Shown piece by piece: positions 16,436 to 25,120 of a DNA stretch of 64,000 nucleotides (positions are counted from its first letter, which is position 1; every line of letters begins with the position of its first letter). The notes under the pieces were generated by a model that saw only the letters and a list, made by a program, of their open reading frames with translations, ran no database searches and had not been told where the DNA came from. The position numbers and the translations under genes are program-made. Where the stretch lies: contig NZ_LGIS01000012.1 in the NCBI RefSeq assembly GCF_001187905.1, positions 62,001-126,000 on the forward strand. The letters are read 5' to 3'. This DNA is from Pantoea sp. RIT-PI-b. Lineage in GTDB: Bacteria > Pseudomonadota > Gammaproteobacteria > Enterobacterales > Enterobacteriaceae.

Positions 16436-17797
16436 TCAGGCGCTGAACACCGGCAATCCGCGGTGGAAGGTGGCGCGTACCGGGGAAATGCGCGCTACGG
16501 CTTCGGCGGAACAGCTGGCCTCAACCAGCATCATGCTGGCTTCATCCGCCACCTGCGGCCATTGGCGCTCGCCCTGATTCGATAGCGGTAAAATGCCGCC
16601 GGTGGCGATATGCAGCGCACGGCTTAAACCAAACTCATCGGAACCGCGATACAGCTGCGCGTACAGATTGGCTTTTTCCAGCATGCTGCCGGTGCCAAAC
16701 GGCGACCAGTGATCGATCACGCTATCGGTCCCGGTCATCACCGTGATGCCCGCCGCTTGCAGCTGCGGCAGTGGCATGGTCAGTTTGCCAATCGGAATGG
16801 TCGAGGCCACGCTCATCTGCTGCTCCGCCATGCCGGCAATCATCTGATCCAGCGCCTTGCCTTCCAGCGTAGCGAGCGCAAAGCCGTGGCTCAGCGTCAC
16901 TTTGCCTTTCAGCTGTGGATTTTTTGCAATGGTATCAACCATGTACTGAATCGCCGCCACGCCAGCGGGCGAGGTTTCATGCAGGTGGATATCCACGCCG
17001 CGCTGGAAATCGATAGCGATCTGGAACATGGCATCCAGCGACGCCTGCATCGCGCCATCCACGTTGGTCGGATCGAGTCCGCCAACGAACTCTACGCCCA
17101 TCTGCATCGCTTCACGCATCAAACCATCGACTTTCGAGTGCAGCAAACCGTGCTGCGGGAACGCGACAATTTCACAGGGAAATTCCGGGTGATCGGCCAG
17201 CGCCAGCTTCAGATGCTCAAGACTTTTCAGGCCGCTAACCGGATCGATATTGCAGTGGCTGCGCGCTTCGGTGGTGCCTTTACTGTGCAACAGGCCAATG
17301 ATCGCTGCAGCACGCGCCTGCGAGGTCGGCAGTAGCTGCGGGATCAGCACCTGCTCACGCGCAATCATATCCATGATGGTTTTGCCCTGACGCGGACGCG
17401 GCGCTTGCCACGGGCCACCATAGAAGGTTTTGTCGAGATGAATGTGCATATCGCGGGTGCGGGGCAGCAGCAGAGCGCCGTTGGCATCCCACTGCGTGAG
17501 CGCGGCATTGCGCGCTTTGCCAGCAGCATCAATTGCAGCGAAAGCGCCATCTTTGATCGTGATGTCGTACAGCGCGGTGCGCGTAGCGATGATTTCACTG
17601 CCGTCGCGCTCAAAGCCCTCTTCGAGACGCACGTTAAGCAGTTGGTAGTGGGCGACGCGCGGTGGTGGCGTGTGCGGTTGCGTGCTGTTTGACAGCAGCG
17701 GAGAGGCTTGTCCGGCATAGCTCATACCGGCTGCCATCAGGCTGCCAGCAGCGGTCAGGCTAAGAAATTCGCGACGGCTGGGAGAAGTGAGTTGCAT
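16436..17797 (-). CDS. Tat-exported amidohydrolase, cytosine-deaminase-like
   Basis: Metal-dependent hydrolase of 453 residues. The N-terminus SPSRREFLSLTAAGSLMAAG carries a twin-arginine motif (S-R-R-E-F-L), so the folded enzyme is probably exported to the periplasm. Metal ligands of the CodA/amidohydrolase class are visible in order: HIHLDK, HLHE, LSHGFAL and TGTDSVID. E. coli CodA is cytoplasmic and lacks a signal. The ATG at 17797 is preferred because a short GGA site precedes it; an ATG at 17809 has none. It is next to a LysR regulator and a CynX/NimT-type permease, suggesting uptake or release of a nitrogenous heterocycle or amide. Substrate unknown. Confidence 0.85.
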   Translation of the reverse strand: MQLTSPSRREFLSLTAAGSLMAAGMSYAGQASPLLSNSTQPHTPPPRVAHYQLLNVRLEEGFERDGSEIIATRTALYDITIKDGAFAAIDAAGKARNAALTQWDANGALLLPRTRDMHIHLDKTFYGGPWQAPRPRQGKTIMDMIAREQVLIPQLLPTSQARAAAIIGLLHSKGTTEARSHCNIDPVSGLKSLEHLKLALADHPEFPCEIVAFPQHGLLHSKVDGLMREAMQMGVEFVGGLDPTNVDGAMQASLDAMFQIAIDFQRGVDIHLHETSPAGVAAIQYMVDTIAKNPQLKGKVTLSHGFALATLEGKALDQMIAGMAEQQMSVASTIPIGKLTMPLPQLQAAGITVMTGTDSVIDHWSPFGTGSMLEKANLYAQLYRGSDEFGLSRALHIATGGILPLSNQGERQWPQVADEASMMLVEASCSAEAVARISPVRATFHRGLPVFSA

Positions 17798-17885
17798 CAG
17801 AGGTTCCATCAAATGAGAAACGCTTAATCTGGCAAAACCTGACGCGGCGCGCTGCGATATTTTCCACTGATGAGCAGTGGAAAAA

Positions 17886-18746
17886 TCACTGCCACTGCAA
17901 CTGGCAAAACGTCACGAGCGCGGCGGCCAGCGCCTGCTGCAACGCATCCTGCGGCGTACGACAAAACAGCGCCAGTTCAAAATGGCTAATGCTCGGCAAC
18001 CCGTCAGCTTCGCTTAGTACACGATGCTCCGGCAGGCGGCAGCTGGCGGGCAGCAGCGTCACACCTAATCCGGTGGCGCTGGCGCTGGCAAGGGCCACTA
18101 AACTGGCGCTGCTATAGCTGATGCGCCAGCTGCGGCCGAGGCTATCCAGCGTCTGCGCCATCTCTTCGCGGTACAAACCGAGCTGTGGAAACACCACCAA
18201 CGGCACCGGCGTTTGCTCAAAGCAGGGATGGGCGGCACTATCCAGCCACAGCAGCGGCTCCGGACGTGAAGCCAGCGGGCGCTCGCCGCCGGGCTGTTTA
18301 ATCAGCAGGATATCCAGCTCTTCGCGCTGCCATGCGCGATGCAGATCGACATACATGCCGCTCATCACGTCAAGGCGCAGCTGCGGGTGTTCGCGGCTGA
18401 ATTCCGCCAGCAAACCGGCGGTCGGCGCGGCGAAATCTTCCGGCACGCCGAGGCGTAAAACGCCGTCGCGCCATTTGTCGCTCAGCACGTCGTGTGCTTC
18501 GCCGTTCAGCGCGATAATACGGCGCGCATAGCCGAGCAGTTTTTCGCCCTCTTCGGTTAGCGCGACCTGATGCGAAGTGCGCTCCAGCAGCGCTTTGCCA
18601 ATCATCTCTTCCAGCCGACGTACTTGCTGGCTGACGGTAGATTGCGACAGATGCACGCGATCGGCGGCGCGCGTAAAGCTGGCGGTTTCGCAAACCGCGA
18701 CGAAGCTCAGCAGCTGCTGCGGGGTGAACATCGGCTGACGATTCAT
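17886..18746 (-). CDS. LysR-family transcriptional regulator
   Basis: Regulator of 286 residues with an N-terminal winged HTH (QLLSFVAVCETASFTRAADRVHLSQSTVSQQVRRLEE, residues about 10-45) and a periplasmic-binding-protein-like effector domain. The ATG at 18746 is chosen; an upstream GTG and a downstream ATG at 18731 remain possible. It is divergent from a CynX/NimT-type transporter gene with about 90 bases between the starts, the usual arrangement for a LysR protein and its target. The amidohydrolase gene follows on the same strand. Confidence 0.9.
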   Translation of the reverse strand: MNRQPMFTPQQLLSFVAVCETASFTRAADRVHLSQSTVSQQVRRLEEMIGKALLERTSHQVALTEEGEKLLGYARRIIALNGEAHDVLSDKWRDGVLRLGVPEDFAAPTAGLLAEFSREHPQLRLDVMSGMYVDLHRAWQREELDILLIKQPGGERPLASRPEPLLWLDSAAHPCFEQTPVPLVVFPQLGLYREEMAQTLDSLGRSWRISYSSASLVALASASATGLGVTLLPASCRLPEHRVLSEADGLPSISHFELALFCRTPQDALQQALAAALVTFCQLQWQ

Positions 18747-18833
18747 TATTCCACTGGTCACTATGGTGTTATTTCATTTCCAAATAGTAACCACTGCTGC
18801 GATGCTGGCAACTCTTTTACAGCAGGATTGTGT

Positions 18834-20006
18834 ATGAATCGACATTATAACGGACTAACACTCGGCGCTTTGGTGCTGGCTGGGCTGAATATGCGTCCGT
18901 TTCTCACTTCTATTAGTCCATTACTCGGCCAGCTGCGCCAGGCGATGGGACTCTCTTCACTGGCGGCCTCGCTGCTGCCCGCGGTACCGATGGTGATGAT
19001 GGGCGCGGTGGCGCTGCTAAGCGCTTCGTTGATGCAACGCGTGCCGCTGCAACGCTTGCTGCTGGCGGGATTGATGCTGCTACTGCTGGCGCTGGCCGCG
19101 CGCGGCATTATCCATGACGGCAGCTGGCTGGTGGTGAGTGCTCTCTTTGGCGGCCTTGGCGTGGGCGTGGTGCAGATGGCGATGCCAGGCTTGATTCGTC
19201 AGCGGTTTGCCCAGCGCAGCGCGGCAGTGACCGGACTGTGGGCCGGGGCGCTCATGGGCGGTGGCGGCTTGGGCGCCGCACTGTCACCGTGGCTGAGCGG
19301 GCATTATGGTTGGTCGCTGGCGTTGACCGGCTGGGCGCTGCCGGTGCTGCTGGCGATCGGCCTGTGGCTCTACGTGCGCGTGCCGACTGCCGCAAGCACG
19401 GAAAACATTGCGCTGCCGTCGCTGTGGCGCAAGCCGCGTGCCTGGACGCTGGCGCTGAGTTTTGGCCTGGTGAACGGCGGTTATGCCACCTGTGTCGCCT
19501 GGCTACCGGATGCTTATCAGCAACTGGGCTGGTCAGCACAAGCCGGCGGTTCGCTGCTGGGCGTGATGATTCTGTGCCAGGTGGCGGGCGCGCTGCTGAT
19601 GCCGTTGCTGGCGCGCAAGGCCGATCGCCGTCCGCAGCTGATTATTAGTCTGGTTTGTCAGTTGATCGGCATGAGTGGTTTTCTGCTGGCACCGCAGCTG
19701 GCACCGTGGCTGTGGGCGGCGATTGCCGGTTTTGGCCTCGGCGCGGCGTTCCCATTGGCGATGGTGCTGGCGCTCGACCATCTGCCTCATCCGCAGGCCG
19801 GTGCGCGGCTGGTGGCATTCATGCAGGGCGCAGGGTTTATCATCGCCGGCAGCATGCCGTTTATCGCCGGTCAGCTGCAGGCGTTGACTCACAGTTTCAG
19901 CAGCGTCTGGCTGATGCAGACGGCGGTGACGGTGGGGCTGATCGTGCTTAATCTGCGCTTCCATCCTCACAGCTACGGGCGCGCCTTTGGTCAGACATCG
20001 GCTTGA
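18834..20006 (+). CDS. MFS transporter, CynX/NimT family
   Basis: Inner-membrane permease of 390 residues with 12 predicted spans. It starts MNRHYNGLTLGALVLAGLNMRP and has the family pattern LRPFLTSISPLL / GLIRQRFAQRSAAVTGLWAGALMGG. CynX of E. coli moves cyanate and NimT exports 2-nitroimidazole, so the substrate class is small nitrogenous compounds. AGGA precedes the ATG; the frame is open upstream only because it overlaps the leftward LysR gene. Its stop codon touches the first LldR operator of the next unit. Confidence 0.88.
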   Translation: MNRHYNGLTLGALVLAGLNMRPFLTSISPLLGQLRQAMGLSSLAASLLPAVPMVMMGAVALLSASLMQRVPLQRLLLAGLMLLLLALAARGIIHDGSWLVVSALFGGLGVGVVQMAMPGLIRQRFAQRSAAVTGLWAGALMGGGGLGAALSPWLSGHYGWSLALTGWALPVLLAIGLWLYVRVPTAASTENIALPSLWRKPRAWTLALSFGLVNGGYATCVAWLPDAYQQLGWSAQAGGSLLGVMILCQVAGALLMPLLARKADRRPQLIISLVCQLIGMSGFLLAPQLAPWLWAAIAGFGLGAAFPLAMVLALDHLPHPQAGARLVAFMQGAGFIIAGSMPFIAGQLQALTHSFSSVWLMQTAVTVGLIVLNLRFHPHSYGRAFGQTSA

Positions 20007-20019
20007 TTGGTCCTACCAA
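20007..20019. promoter_or_regulatory. LldR operator O1
   Basis: TTGGTCCTACCAA matches the LldR/GntR-type operator TTGGnnnnACCAA known upstream of E. coli lldPRD. Its centre is 126 bases from the second site, 12.0 helical turns at 10.5 bases per turn, which suits loop formation. Confidence 0.8.
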
Positions 20020-20132
20020 ATTGGCGAAATTGCGCCGCATCATCACATAACGGGAAAAATCACGCGCCTATCGTTGCGTTGAGTTAACAATGCATTAACT
20101 ATCTGGAACCTGAAATCCCGACCAAACGAATA

Positions 20133-20145
20133 TTGGTCCTACCAA
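20133..20145. promoter_or_regulatory. LldR operator O2
   Basis: Second identical TTGGTCCTACCAA, 15 bases ahead of the lldR start codon. A pair of sites flanking the promoter is the arrangement used by LldR in E. coli as repressor and, with L-lactate, activator. Confidence 0.8.
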
Positions 20146-20159
20146 TGGTGGAGGGTTCC

Positions 20160-20948
20160 ATGAATGATAACTCGCCGCGCTTAGCGGATACGCTGCGCGC
20201 GCGGCTCTGCACGTGGATCAGTGAACATCAGCTGGAGCCGGGCATGCGTTTGCCCTCCGAACGCGCGCTGGCGGCGGAATTTGGTGCCTCACGTTCATCA
20301 CTGCGTGAGGCGATTCAGCAGTTGATCACCAGCGGCGTGCTCGTTAGCAAACGCGGAGGCGGCACCTGGTTACGCCAGCCGCAGGCGCCGTGGTCGGAAC
20401 AGCGTATCGTTGAGCCGATTCGTCAGCTGCTGGCCGCCGATCCCGACTATCGCTATGACATCCTGGAAGCGCGTCATGCCATTGAGGCCAGCACCGCCTG
20501 GCACGCGGCGTTACGCGCCACCGAATCCGATAAAGAGCGGTTGCGCTACGCCTTCGATGCGCTGTTGAAGATGAACGAGAGCGACGATCCCGATCTCGCG
20601 GCGCAGGCCGATCTGCGCTTCCATCTCGCTATCGCCGAAGCCTCGCACAATGTGGTATTGCTGCAAACCATGCGCGGCTTCTTCGATCTGCTGCAATCCT
20701 CGGTGCTGCACAGCCGCCAGCGCATGTATACCCATCCGGTGATTTTCAATCGCTTGCACGAACAGCATCAGGCGATGTTCGAGGCGGTGATGAGCGGTGA
20801 CGCGGAAGCGGCGCGCCAGGCGGCGATGGATCACCTCGGCTTCGTGCATACCACCATGAAAACCCTGCATGAAGATGAAGCGCGTCAGGCGCGGATTACG
20901 CGTCTGCCGGGCCACGATTTACCTCAGCATAAGGAAAACAACGGATGA
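20160..20948 (+). CDS. lldR: L-lactate-responsive regulator LldR
   Basis: GntR-family (FadR subfamily) regulator of 262 residues. The winged HTH occupies about residues 5-75 ([25 protein letters not shown]) and the all-helical FCD effector domain the rest, with metal-binding residues in the pattern [14 protein letters not shown] and HLGFVH. GGAGGG precedes the ATG. The gene overlaps lldD by four bases (ATGA). In E. coli the operon is lldP-lldR-lldD; here the permease gene is missing from the front, so uptake must come from elsewhere. Confidence 0.93.
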   Translation: MNDNSPRLADTLRARLCTWISEHQLEPGMRLPSERALAAEFGASRSSLREAIQQLITSGVLVSKRGGGTWLRQPQAPWSEQRIVEPIRQLLAADPDYRYDILEARHAIEASTAWHAALRATESDKERLRYAFDALLKMNESDDPDLAAQADLRFHLAIAEASHNVVLLQTMRGFFDLLQSSVLHSRQRMYTHPVIFNRLHEQHQAMFEAVMSGDAEAARQAAMDHLGFVHTTMKTLHEDEARQARITRLPGHDLPQHKENNG

Positions 20949-22135
20949 TCATCTCTGCTGCCAGTGACTATCGCGCCGCGGCGCAACGCATCTTGCCGCC
21001 GTTCTTGTTTCATTATCTGGATGGCGGCGCCTATGCCGAGCACACGCTGAAGCGCAATGTCGCCGATCTCTCCGACGTGGCGCTGCGCCAGCGCGTGCTG
21101 AAAAACATGTCGGAATTGAGTCTTGAGACAAAGTTGTTCAACGAAACCTTATCGATGCCGGTCGCGCTGGCGCCGGTGGGCTTGTGCGGCATGTACGCGC
21201 GCCGCGGTGAAGTGCAGGCGGCACGGGCGGCGGCGCTGAAAGGTATTCCGTTTACGCTCTCTACCGTGTCGGTTTGCCCGATCGAAGAAGTTGCGCCAGC
21301 GATTAATCGTCCCATGTGGTTCCAGCTCTATGTGTTGCGCGATCGCGGCTTTATGCGCAATGCGCTGGAGCGTGCTAAAGCTGCCGGTTGTACCACGCTG
21401 GTGTTCACCGTCGATATGCCAACGCCGGGCGCGCGTTATCGCGATGCGCATTCGGGCATGAGCGGCCCGAATGCGGCACTGCGCCGTTACTGGCAGGCGG
21501 CAACGCATCCACAATGGGCGTGGGATGTCGGGCTACATGGCCGTCCGCACGATCTCGGCAATATCTCCACCTATCTCGGCAAACCGACCGGGCTGGAAGA
21601 TTACATTGGCTGGCTGGCGAACAACTTCGATCCCTCCATTTCATGGCAGGATCTGGAGTGGATTCGCGAATTCTGGGATGGCCCGATGGTGATCAAAGGC
21701 ATTCTCGATGCGGAAGATGCGCGTGATGCGGTGCGGTTTGGCGCCGATGGCATTGTGGTATCCAATCACGGCGGTCGTCAGCTGGATGGCGTGCTCTCCT
21801 CGGCGCGTGCGTTACCGGCGATTGCCGATGCGGTAAAGGGCGATATCACCATTCTGGCCGACAGCGGTATTCGTAGCGGTTTGGATGTGGTGCGCATGAT
21901 CGCGCTCGGCGCCGACAGCGTGCTGCTGGGGCGCGCATTTGTCTATGCGCTGGCCACGCACGGCCAGCGCGGCGTCGAGAATCTGCTCAATCTGATTGAG
22001 AAAGAGATGAAAGTGGCGATGACGCTGACCGGTGCGAAATCCATCAAAGAGATTACTCAGGCTTCGCTGGTGCAGGCCAATGCGCTGCTGAGCGAGGCAG
22101 GATTAAGCCCGGCACGTCCACGCGCGGTGAGCTGA
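20945..22135 (+). CDS. lldD: Quinone-dependent L-lactate dehydrogenase
   Basis: FMN enzyme of the inner-membrane face, 396 residues as in E. coli, oxidising L-lactate to pyruvate and passing electrons to quinone. It has the alpha-hydroxy-acid oxidase fold with YLDGGAYAE near the N-terminus, [16 protein letters not shown], the Lys of MVIKGI, the catalytic His in [10 protein letters not shown] and the FMN phosphate loop [18 protein letters not shown]. Start overlaps the lldR stop, so it is under the same lactate control. Confidence 0.96.
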   Translation: MIISAASDYRAAAQRILPPFLFHYLDGGAYAEHTLKRNVADLSDVALRQRVLKNMSELSLETKLFNETLSMPVALAPVGLCGMYARRGEVQAARAAALKGIPFTLSTVSVCPIEEVAPAINRPMWFQLYVLRDRGFMRNALERAKAAGCTTLVFTVDMPTPGARYRDAHSGMSGPNAALRRYWQAATHPQWAWDVGLHGRPHDLGNISTYLGKPTGLEDYIGWLANNFDPSISWQDLEWIREFWDGPMVIKGILDAEDARDAVRFGADGIVVSNHGGRQLDGVLSSARALPAIADAVKGDITILADSGIRSGLDVVRMIALGADSVLLGRAFVYALATHGQRGVENLLNLIEKEMKVAMTLTGAKSIKEITQASLVQANALLSEAGLSPARPRAVS

Positions 22136-22159
22136 GAAAAGCAAAATCAGTCACGTTGT

Positions 22160-22166
22160 CTATACT
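22160..22166 (+). promoter_or_regulatory. Sigma-S-type -10 element of the osmC-like gene
   Basis: CTATACT with a C at -13, preceded by TTGT, is the RpoS-preferred -10 form and resembles the one used by E. coli osmC. It is 33 bases upstream of the start codon. Confidence 0.55.
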
Positions 22167-22198
22167 CATTAGCTGTCGAACTAAACAGGAGGAATGAC

Positions 22199-22627
22199 AT
22201 GACCATTCATAAGAAAGGATCGGCCCATTGGGAAGGCGACATTAAAGGCAAAGGAACGGTAAGCACTGAAAGCGGTGTGTTGAGCAATCAACCATACGGT
22301 TTCAATACCCGTTTTGAAGGGCAGAAAGGCACCAACCCGGAAGAGCTGATTGGTGCAGCACATGCTGCTTGCTTCTCCATGGCGTTGTCGCTGATGTTGG
22401 GCAATGAAGGACATAAAGCGACCAGCATCGATACCACTGCGGATGTGTCGCTGGATAAAAAGGGCGACGGTTTTGCCATCACTAAAATCGCGCTGACCAG
22501 CGCCATTGTGCTGCCAGGCATTGATGATGCCAGGTTCGATGAGATTATCCAGAAAGCCAAAGCGGGCTGCCCGGTGTCTCAGGTACTGAACGCTGAAATC
22601 ACGCTCGACTACACGCTGAATAAATAA
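22199..22627 (+). CDS. osmC: OsmC-family organic hydroperoxide reductase
   Basis: Cytoplasmic thiol peroxidase of 142 residues, matching E. coli OsmC in length and start (MTIHKKGSAHWEGDIKGKGT). The peroxidatic Cys is in AAHAACFSMALS and the resolving Cys in AKAGCPVSQVL. It reduces organic hydroperoxides with dihydrolipoate-type donors. GGAGG stands 8 bases before the ATG and an RpoS-like -10 lies upstream, in line with induction in stationary phase and osmotic stress. Confidence 0.92.
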   Translation: MTIHKKGSAHWEGDIKGKGTVSTESGVLSNQPYGFNTRFEGQKGTNPEELIGAAHAACFSMALSLMLGNEGHKATSIDTTADVSLDKKGDGFAITKIALTSAIVLPGIDDARFDEIIQKAKAGCPVSQVLNAEITLDYTLNK

Positions 22628-22659
22628 TCGCCCTATTGGGTGACCAGCGTTAGAATTAA

Positions 22660-22681
22660 CGGTGCGCCTGAGGGCGCATCG
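22660..22681 (+). terminator. Likely terminator of the osmC-like gene
   Basis: Stem TGCGCC / GGCGCA extended by CG pairs with a short loop, followed by TTGCTTTCTG. The T-run is imperfect. Confidence 0.5.
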
Positions 22682-22706
22682 TTGCTTTCTGTCGTCTGGA
22701 GGATGC

Positions 22707-22814
22707 GTGGCAAAAAAACTGGCTGCAACTAAACACTGGAAAATGATTGTGGTGCTGTTGTGCATCTGCGGTGCGCTAATGCTGATTCGCTGGGCTGCGA
22801 TGATATGGGGATGA
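22707..22814 (+). CDS. Small membrane protein, 35 residues
   Basis: GTG-initiated frame with GGAGG just upstream, encoding a Lys-rich N-terminus (KKLAATKHWK) and one membrane span (MIVVLLCICGALMLIRWAAM). The stop overlaps the start of a second tiny membrane protein by four bases (ATGA). A translationally coupled pair of single-span proteins is hard to explain by chance. I do not recognise the family; it is reminiscent in form of the small ymiA/yciX-type pairs of enterobacteria. Confidence 0.6.
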   Translation: MAKKLAATKHWKMIVVLLCICGALMLIRWAAMIWG

Positions 22815-22924
22815 AGGACTGGATTGGCAGTCACAAGCTCGGCGTGCTGGTGATGGTGATTTTGGTACTGGAGTTACTGCATTATCTGCTCACGGCGTCA
22901 TGGTTACCGTGGCAGCTTGGCTAA
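22811..22924 (+). CDS. Small membrane protein, 37 residues
   Basis: Starts in the stop codon of the previous frame and encodes MKDWIGSHK followed by one membrane span (LGVLVMVILVLELLHYLLTA) and a Trp-rich tail. An in-frame ATG six bases earlier is an alternative start. Coupling suggests the two proteins are made in equal amounts and may pair in the membrane. Function unknown. Confidence 0.6.
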   Translation: MKDWIGSHKLGVLVMVILVLELLHYLLTASWLPWQLG

Positions 22925-22928
22925 TCAA

Positions 22929-23162
22929 TCAGGCGTATTCGCCATCGGTATGACGAACGTTACGGACACTGCTGCGCGCAATGCGATAGGCCTTGCGCGG
23001 ATCGCCCGCCACGAACTCAAACGTGGGCGAGAAGTAGAACGGCAGCCAGCCGCCGAAGCCGCTTTCCCACTCCCAGCGCACGGGGCAGGGCCACAGGATG
23101 CCATCATACAAAATGTAGTAAACCCAGCGTCCGTTTGGACGACGGGGGCGAGATGTTTTCAT
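22929..23162 (-). CDS. Unrecognised small protein, 77 residues
   Basis: Basic start MKTSRPRRPNGRW followed by an aromatic-rich middle (WVYYILYDGILWPCPVRWEWESGFGGWLPFYF) and a basic tail. Codon choice looks like that of neighbouring genes. It converges with the two small membrane protein genes, four bases from the nearer stop. An in-frame GTG nine bases upstream is an alternative start. No family is recognised. Confidence 0.55.
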   Translation of the reverse strand: MKTSRPRRPNGRWVYYILYDGILWPCPVRWEWESGFGGWLPFYFSPTFEFVAGDPRKAYRIARSSVRNVRHTDGEYA

Positions 23163-23273
23163 TGGATTCACAACGATAATAGTGAAAAGCAGCTTATATT
23201 TTGAACGCTACAACCCATTCTTGCAATGCCGCCTGGCTGTTTTTTGCGCGACTGTAATAAAACTGGCACCGAA

Positions 23274-23444
23274 TTAACGGTGCACTTCGCCACAAAGTAA
23301 GACCACGTTTGGCCGGACTTTATGGATGCGATCGGCCATCTGCTCACAGGCCACTTTGGTCGGATAGATGCGCTCCGAAACCGGCAAGGCGTCACAGGCA
23401 TCATGCCCACACGCGCTCACTAACAAAACAAAACCAATCAGCAT
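23274..23444 (-). CDS. Small exported or lipoprotein-like protein, 56 residues
   Basis: AAAGGAG stands 8 bases before the ATG. The product starts MLIGFVLLVSACGHDACDAL: a short hydrophobic stretch with a lipobox-like VSAC, though without a basic N-region, then a small domain with three more Cys (DACDAL, VACEQMADRI, LLCGEVHR). The Cys pattern suggests disulfides outside the cytoplasm. No family recognised. Confidence 0.6.
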   Translation of the reverse strand: MLIGFVLLVSACGHDACDALPVSERIYPTKVACEQMADRIHKVRPNVVLLCGEVHR

Positions 23445-23657
23445 AATCAGACTCCTTTAACACCTTCTCGCTGGTACGGAATGTGTGGCTGGTCGTTCCC
23501 TTTTTTGATCCAGTATAGCTAAACGCGTCGGGAGTCAATTATCACCCTGAGCGGCTTTCTTGTCCGGTCGGCAAGATTATACGCTGCGCGGCGCGCATCC
23601 GTAGCGTAATCTGGGCTAAACTGTGCGGCCCTGATAAAAACGATGAGTGAGTTAACC

Positions 23658-23825
23658 ATGTCGAACGAAATTGCCCATCCGGCCAGCAGCCCAAAACAAG
23701 CCGCCCTGCAGCTGGTGATTGAACTGGTCCGTGCAGGAAAGCTGAGCCCGCTGCACGGCGATGCTTCCAATATGATCTCTATCTACGAGCAGTTTAAAAA
23801 CCATTTCGAAGCGGAAAAAGAGTAG
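23658..23825 (+). CDS. Unrecognised small soluble protein, 55 residues
   Basis: Product MSNEIAHPASSPKQAALQLVIELVRAGKLSPLHGD.. is a helical, charged small protein typical of conserved enterobacterial hypotheticals. The ATG at 23658 is preceded by GAGTGAG; an in-frame ATG 15 bases upstream is possible. A GGTCGCC palindrome follows its stop. Confidence 0.55.
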   Translation: MSNEIAHPASSPKQAALQLVIELVRAGKLSPLHGDASNMISIYEQFKNHFEAEKE

Positions 23826-23838
23826 TTCTTGCGCCTGC

Positions 23839-23858
23839 GGTCGCCATCATTGGCGGCC
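23839..23858. repeat. REP-like palindrome, GGTCGCCAT type
   Basis: GGTCGCCATCATTGGCGGCC followed by CTACG, in the gap between the small gene and the convergent HxlR gene. Same family as at 10805, with a different loop and one arm mismatch. Confidence 0.7.
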
Positions 23859-24239
23859 CTACGCTAGCTCATCCGTATGGGTGCGATCGTACTCTTCCTG
23901 CGCACGCTCCAGTGATGGACCATGTTCCAGCGCCCAATCATACAGGGCGATAAACGGCTGCTGCAGCGTCTGCGCCAGCGGCGTCAGGCTGTATTCCACA
24001 CCGATTGGCGCCGTGTTCAACACTTCACGATTCACCAGCCCATTGCGCTCCAGCCGCTTTAACGCATCCGCCAACGCTTTGTGGGTGATGCCGTCCAGCC
24101 GACGACGAATCTCGTTGAAACGCGACGGCTTAGTACAGAGCACGGTGAGAATTAAAATCGACCATTTATTGGTGATGTGCTCCAGCACCGGACGAGTTTT
24201 TCCTATATCTCTCAAGCTGTTACCGTCGATCTCTGCCAT
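23859..24239 (-). CDS. HxlR-family transcriptional regulator
   Basis: Winged-helix regulator of 126 residues: HITNKWSILILTVLCTKPSRFNEIRRRLDGITHKALADALKRLERNGLV is the characteristic HxlR/MarR-like DNA-binding segment. The ATG at 24239 follows GGAG at a distance of 10; a longer frame would extend into the shared promoter. It diverges from a short-chain dehydrogenase gene; the gap contains inverted copies TGGTATA and TATACCA 41 bases apart that may be its operator. HxlR members often sense electrophiles or quinones, and control an adjacent oxidoreductase. Confidence 0.88.
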   Translation of the reverse strand: MAEIDGNSLRDIGKTRPVLEHITNKWSILILTVLCTKPSRFNEIRRRLDGITHKALADALKRLERNGLVNREVLNTAPIGVEYSLTPLAQTLQQPFIALYDWALEHGPSLERAQEEYDRTHTDELA

Positions 24240-24338
24240 GGCGATATACTCCGCGATATCTGGTATAAACAAAGTGCGTAATTGTTATTAAGTATAAAAT
24301 ATATACCATCTGTTTTCTACCCAAACAGGAGAGTGCAG

Positions 24339-25070
24339 ATGAGCAGACTGGAAAACAAAGTAGCGGTGGTGCTGGGCGGTGCGAAGGGGATTGGACTGGC
24401 AATTAGTCAGCGGTTTGCCCGCGAAGGCGCCACGACCTGGTTTACATCGCGTCGTGATGAAGAATTACAGGCCGCCAGCAGCACCATTACCGGCAATGCG
24501 CACCCGTTGCGTGCCGATGTGAGCCAGCAGAGTGAACTGATCCGTGTTATTGAGACGATTAAGCGTGAGTCCGACCAGATTGATGTGCTGGTGATTAACG
24601 CCGGGATGGCCGAGTACGCCACCATTGATGAGATTGGCGCGGAGCATTTCGACCAGATCTTCGGCCTCAACGTGCGCTCGCCGGTGTTTGCGCTGCAGGC
24701 CGCGCTGCCGCTGCTGAAGCCCGGCGCCAGCGTGGTGCTGATAGGGTCGATCGCTGATGTCATTGGCACCCAAGGGTATGGCGTTTACAGCGCCAGCAAA
24801 GCCGCGCTGCGCTCCTTTGCCCGCACCTGGACGCGCGAGCTTTCGGCGCGCGGCATCCGCATCAATGTGGTGGCGCCGGGCCCGATCGATACCGAGATGA
24901 TGCAGGCGGCCTCCGAAGAGGTGCGCATTGGCATCACCAGCACCATTCCGCTCAGTCGCATGGGCCAGCCGGAAGAGGTGGCGAACGTGGCGCTGTTCCT
25001 TGCCAGCGATGAGAGCAGCTACATTGCCGGTGCCGAGATTTGTGTGGATGGCGGGCTGACGCAGGTGTGA
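24339..25070 (+). CDS. SDR-family NAD(P)-dependent oxidoreductase
   Basis: Short-chain dehydrogenase of 243 residues: cofactor loop GGAKGIG near residues 13-19, NAG motif (VINAGMAEY), catalytic Ser in IGSIADVIG, YxxxK as YSASKAAL, and the PGPIDTE loop. Arg in TSRRDEEL suggests preference for NADP. AGGAGAG precedes the ATG; an upstream in-frame start would run through the promoter. It is divergent from and probably controlled by the HxlR regulator. Substrate unknown. Confidence 0.9.
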   Translation: MSRLENKVAVVLGGAKGIGLAISQRFAREGATTWFTSRRDEELQAASSTITGNAHPLRADVSQQSELIRVIETIKRESDQIDVLVINAGMAEYATIDEIGAEHFDQIFGLNVRSPVFALQAALPLLKPGASVVLIGSIADVIGTQGYGVYSASKAALRSFARTWTRELSARGIRINVVAPGPIDTEMMQAASEEVRIGITSTIPLSRMGQPEEVANVALFLASDESSYIAGAEICVDGGLTQV

Positions 25071-25087
25071 GGGAATTGATGCAACTC

Positions 25088-25115
25088 AACGGCCATCGCA
25101 GGATGGCTGTTTTTT
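25088..25115. terminator. Terminator between the SDR and CPBP genes
   Basis: Stem AACGGCCATC / GATGGCTGTT around GCAG followed by TTTTT on the plus strand. It ends the SDR transcript. Confidence 0.8.
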
Positions 25116-25120
25116 GGGTA

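Noticed and set aside
22181..22834. 217-codon minus-strand frame opposite the osmC-like gene
   Set aside because: The plus strand carries a complete OsmC with promoter and ribosome site.
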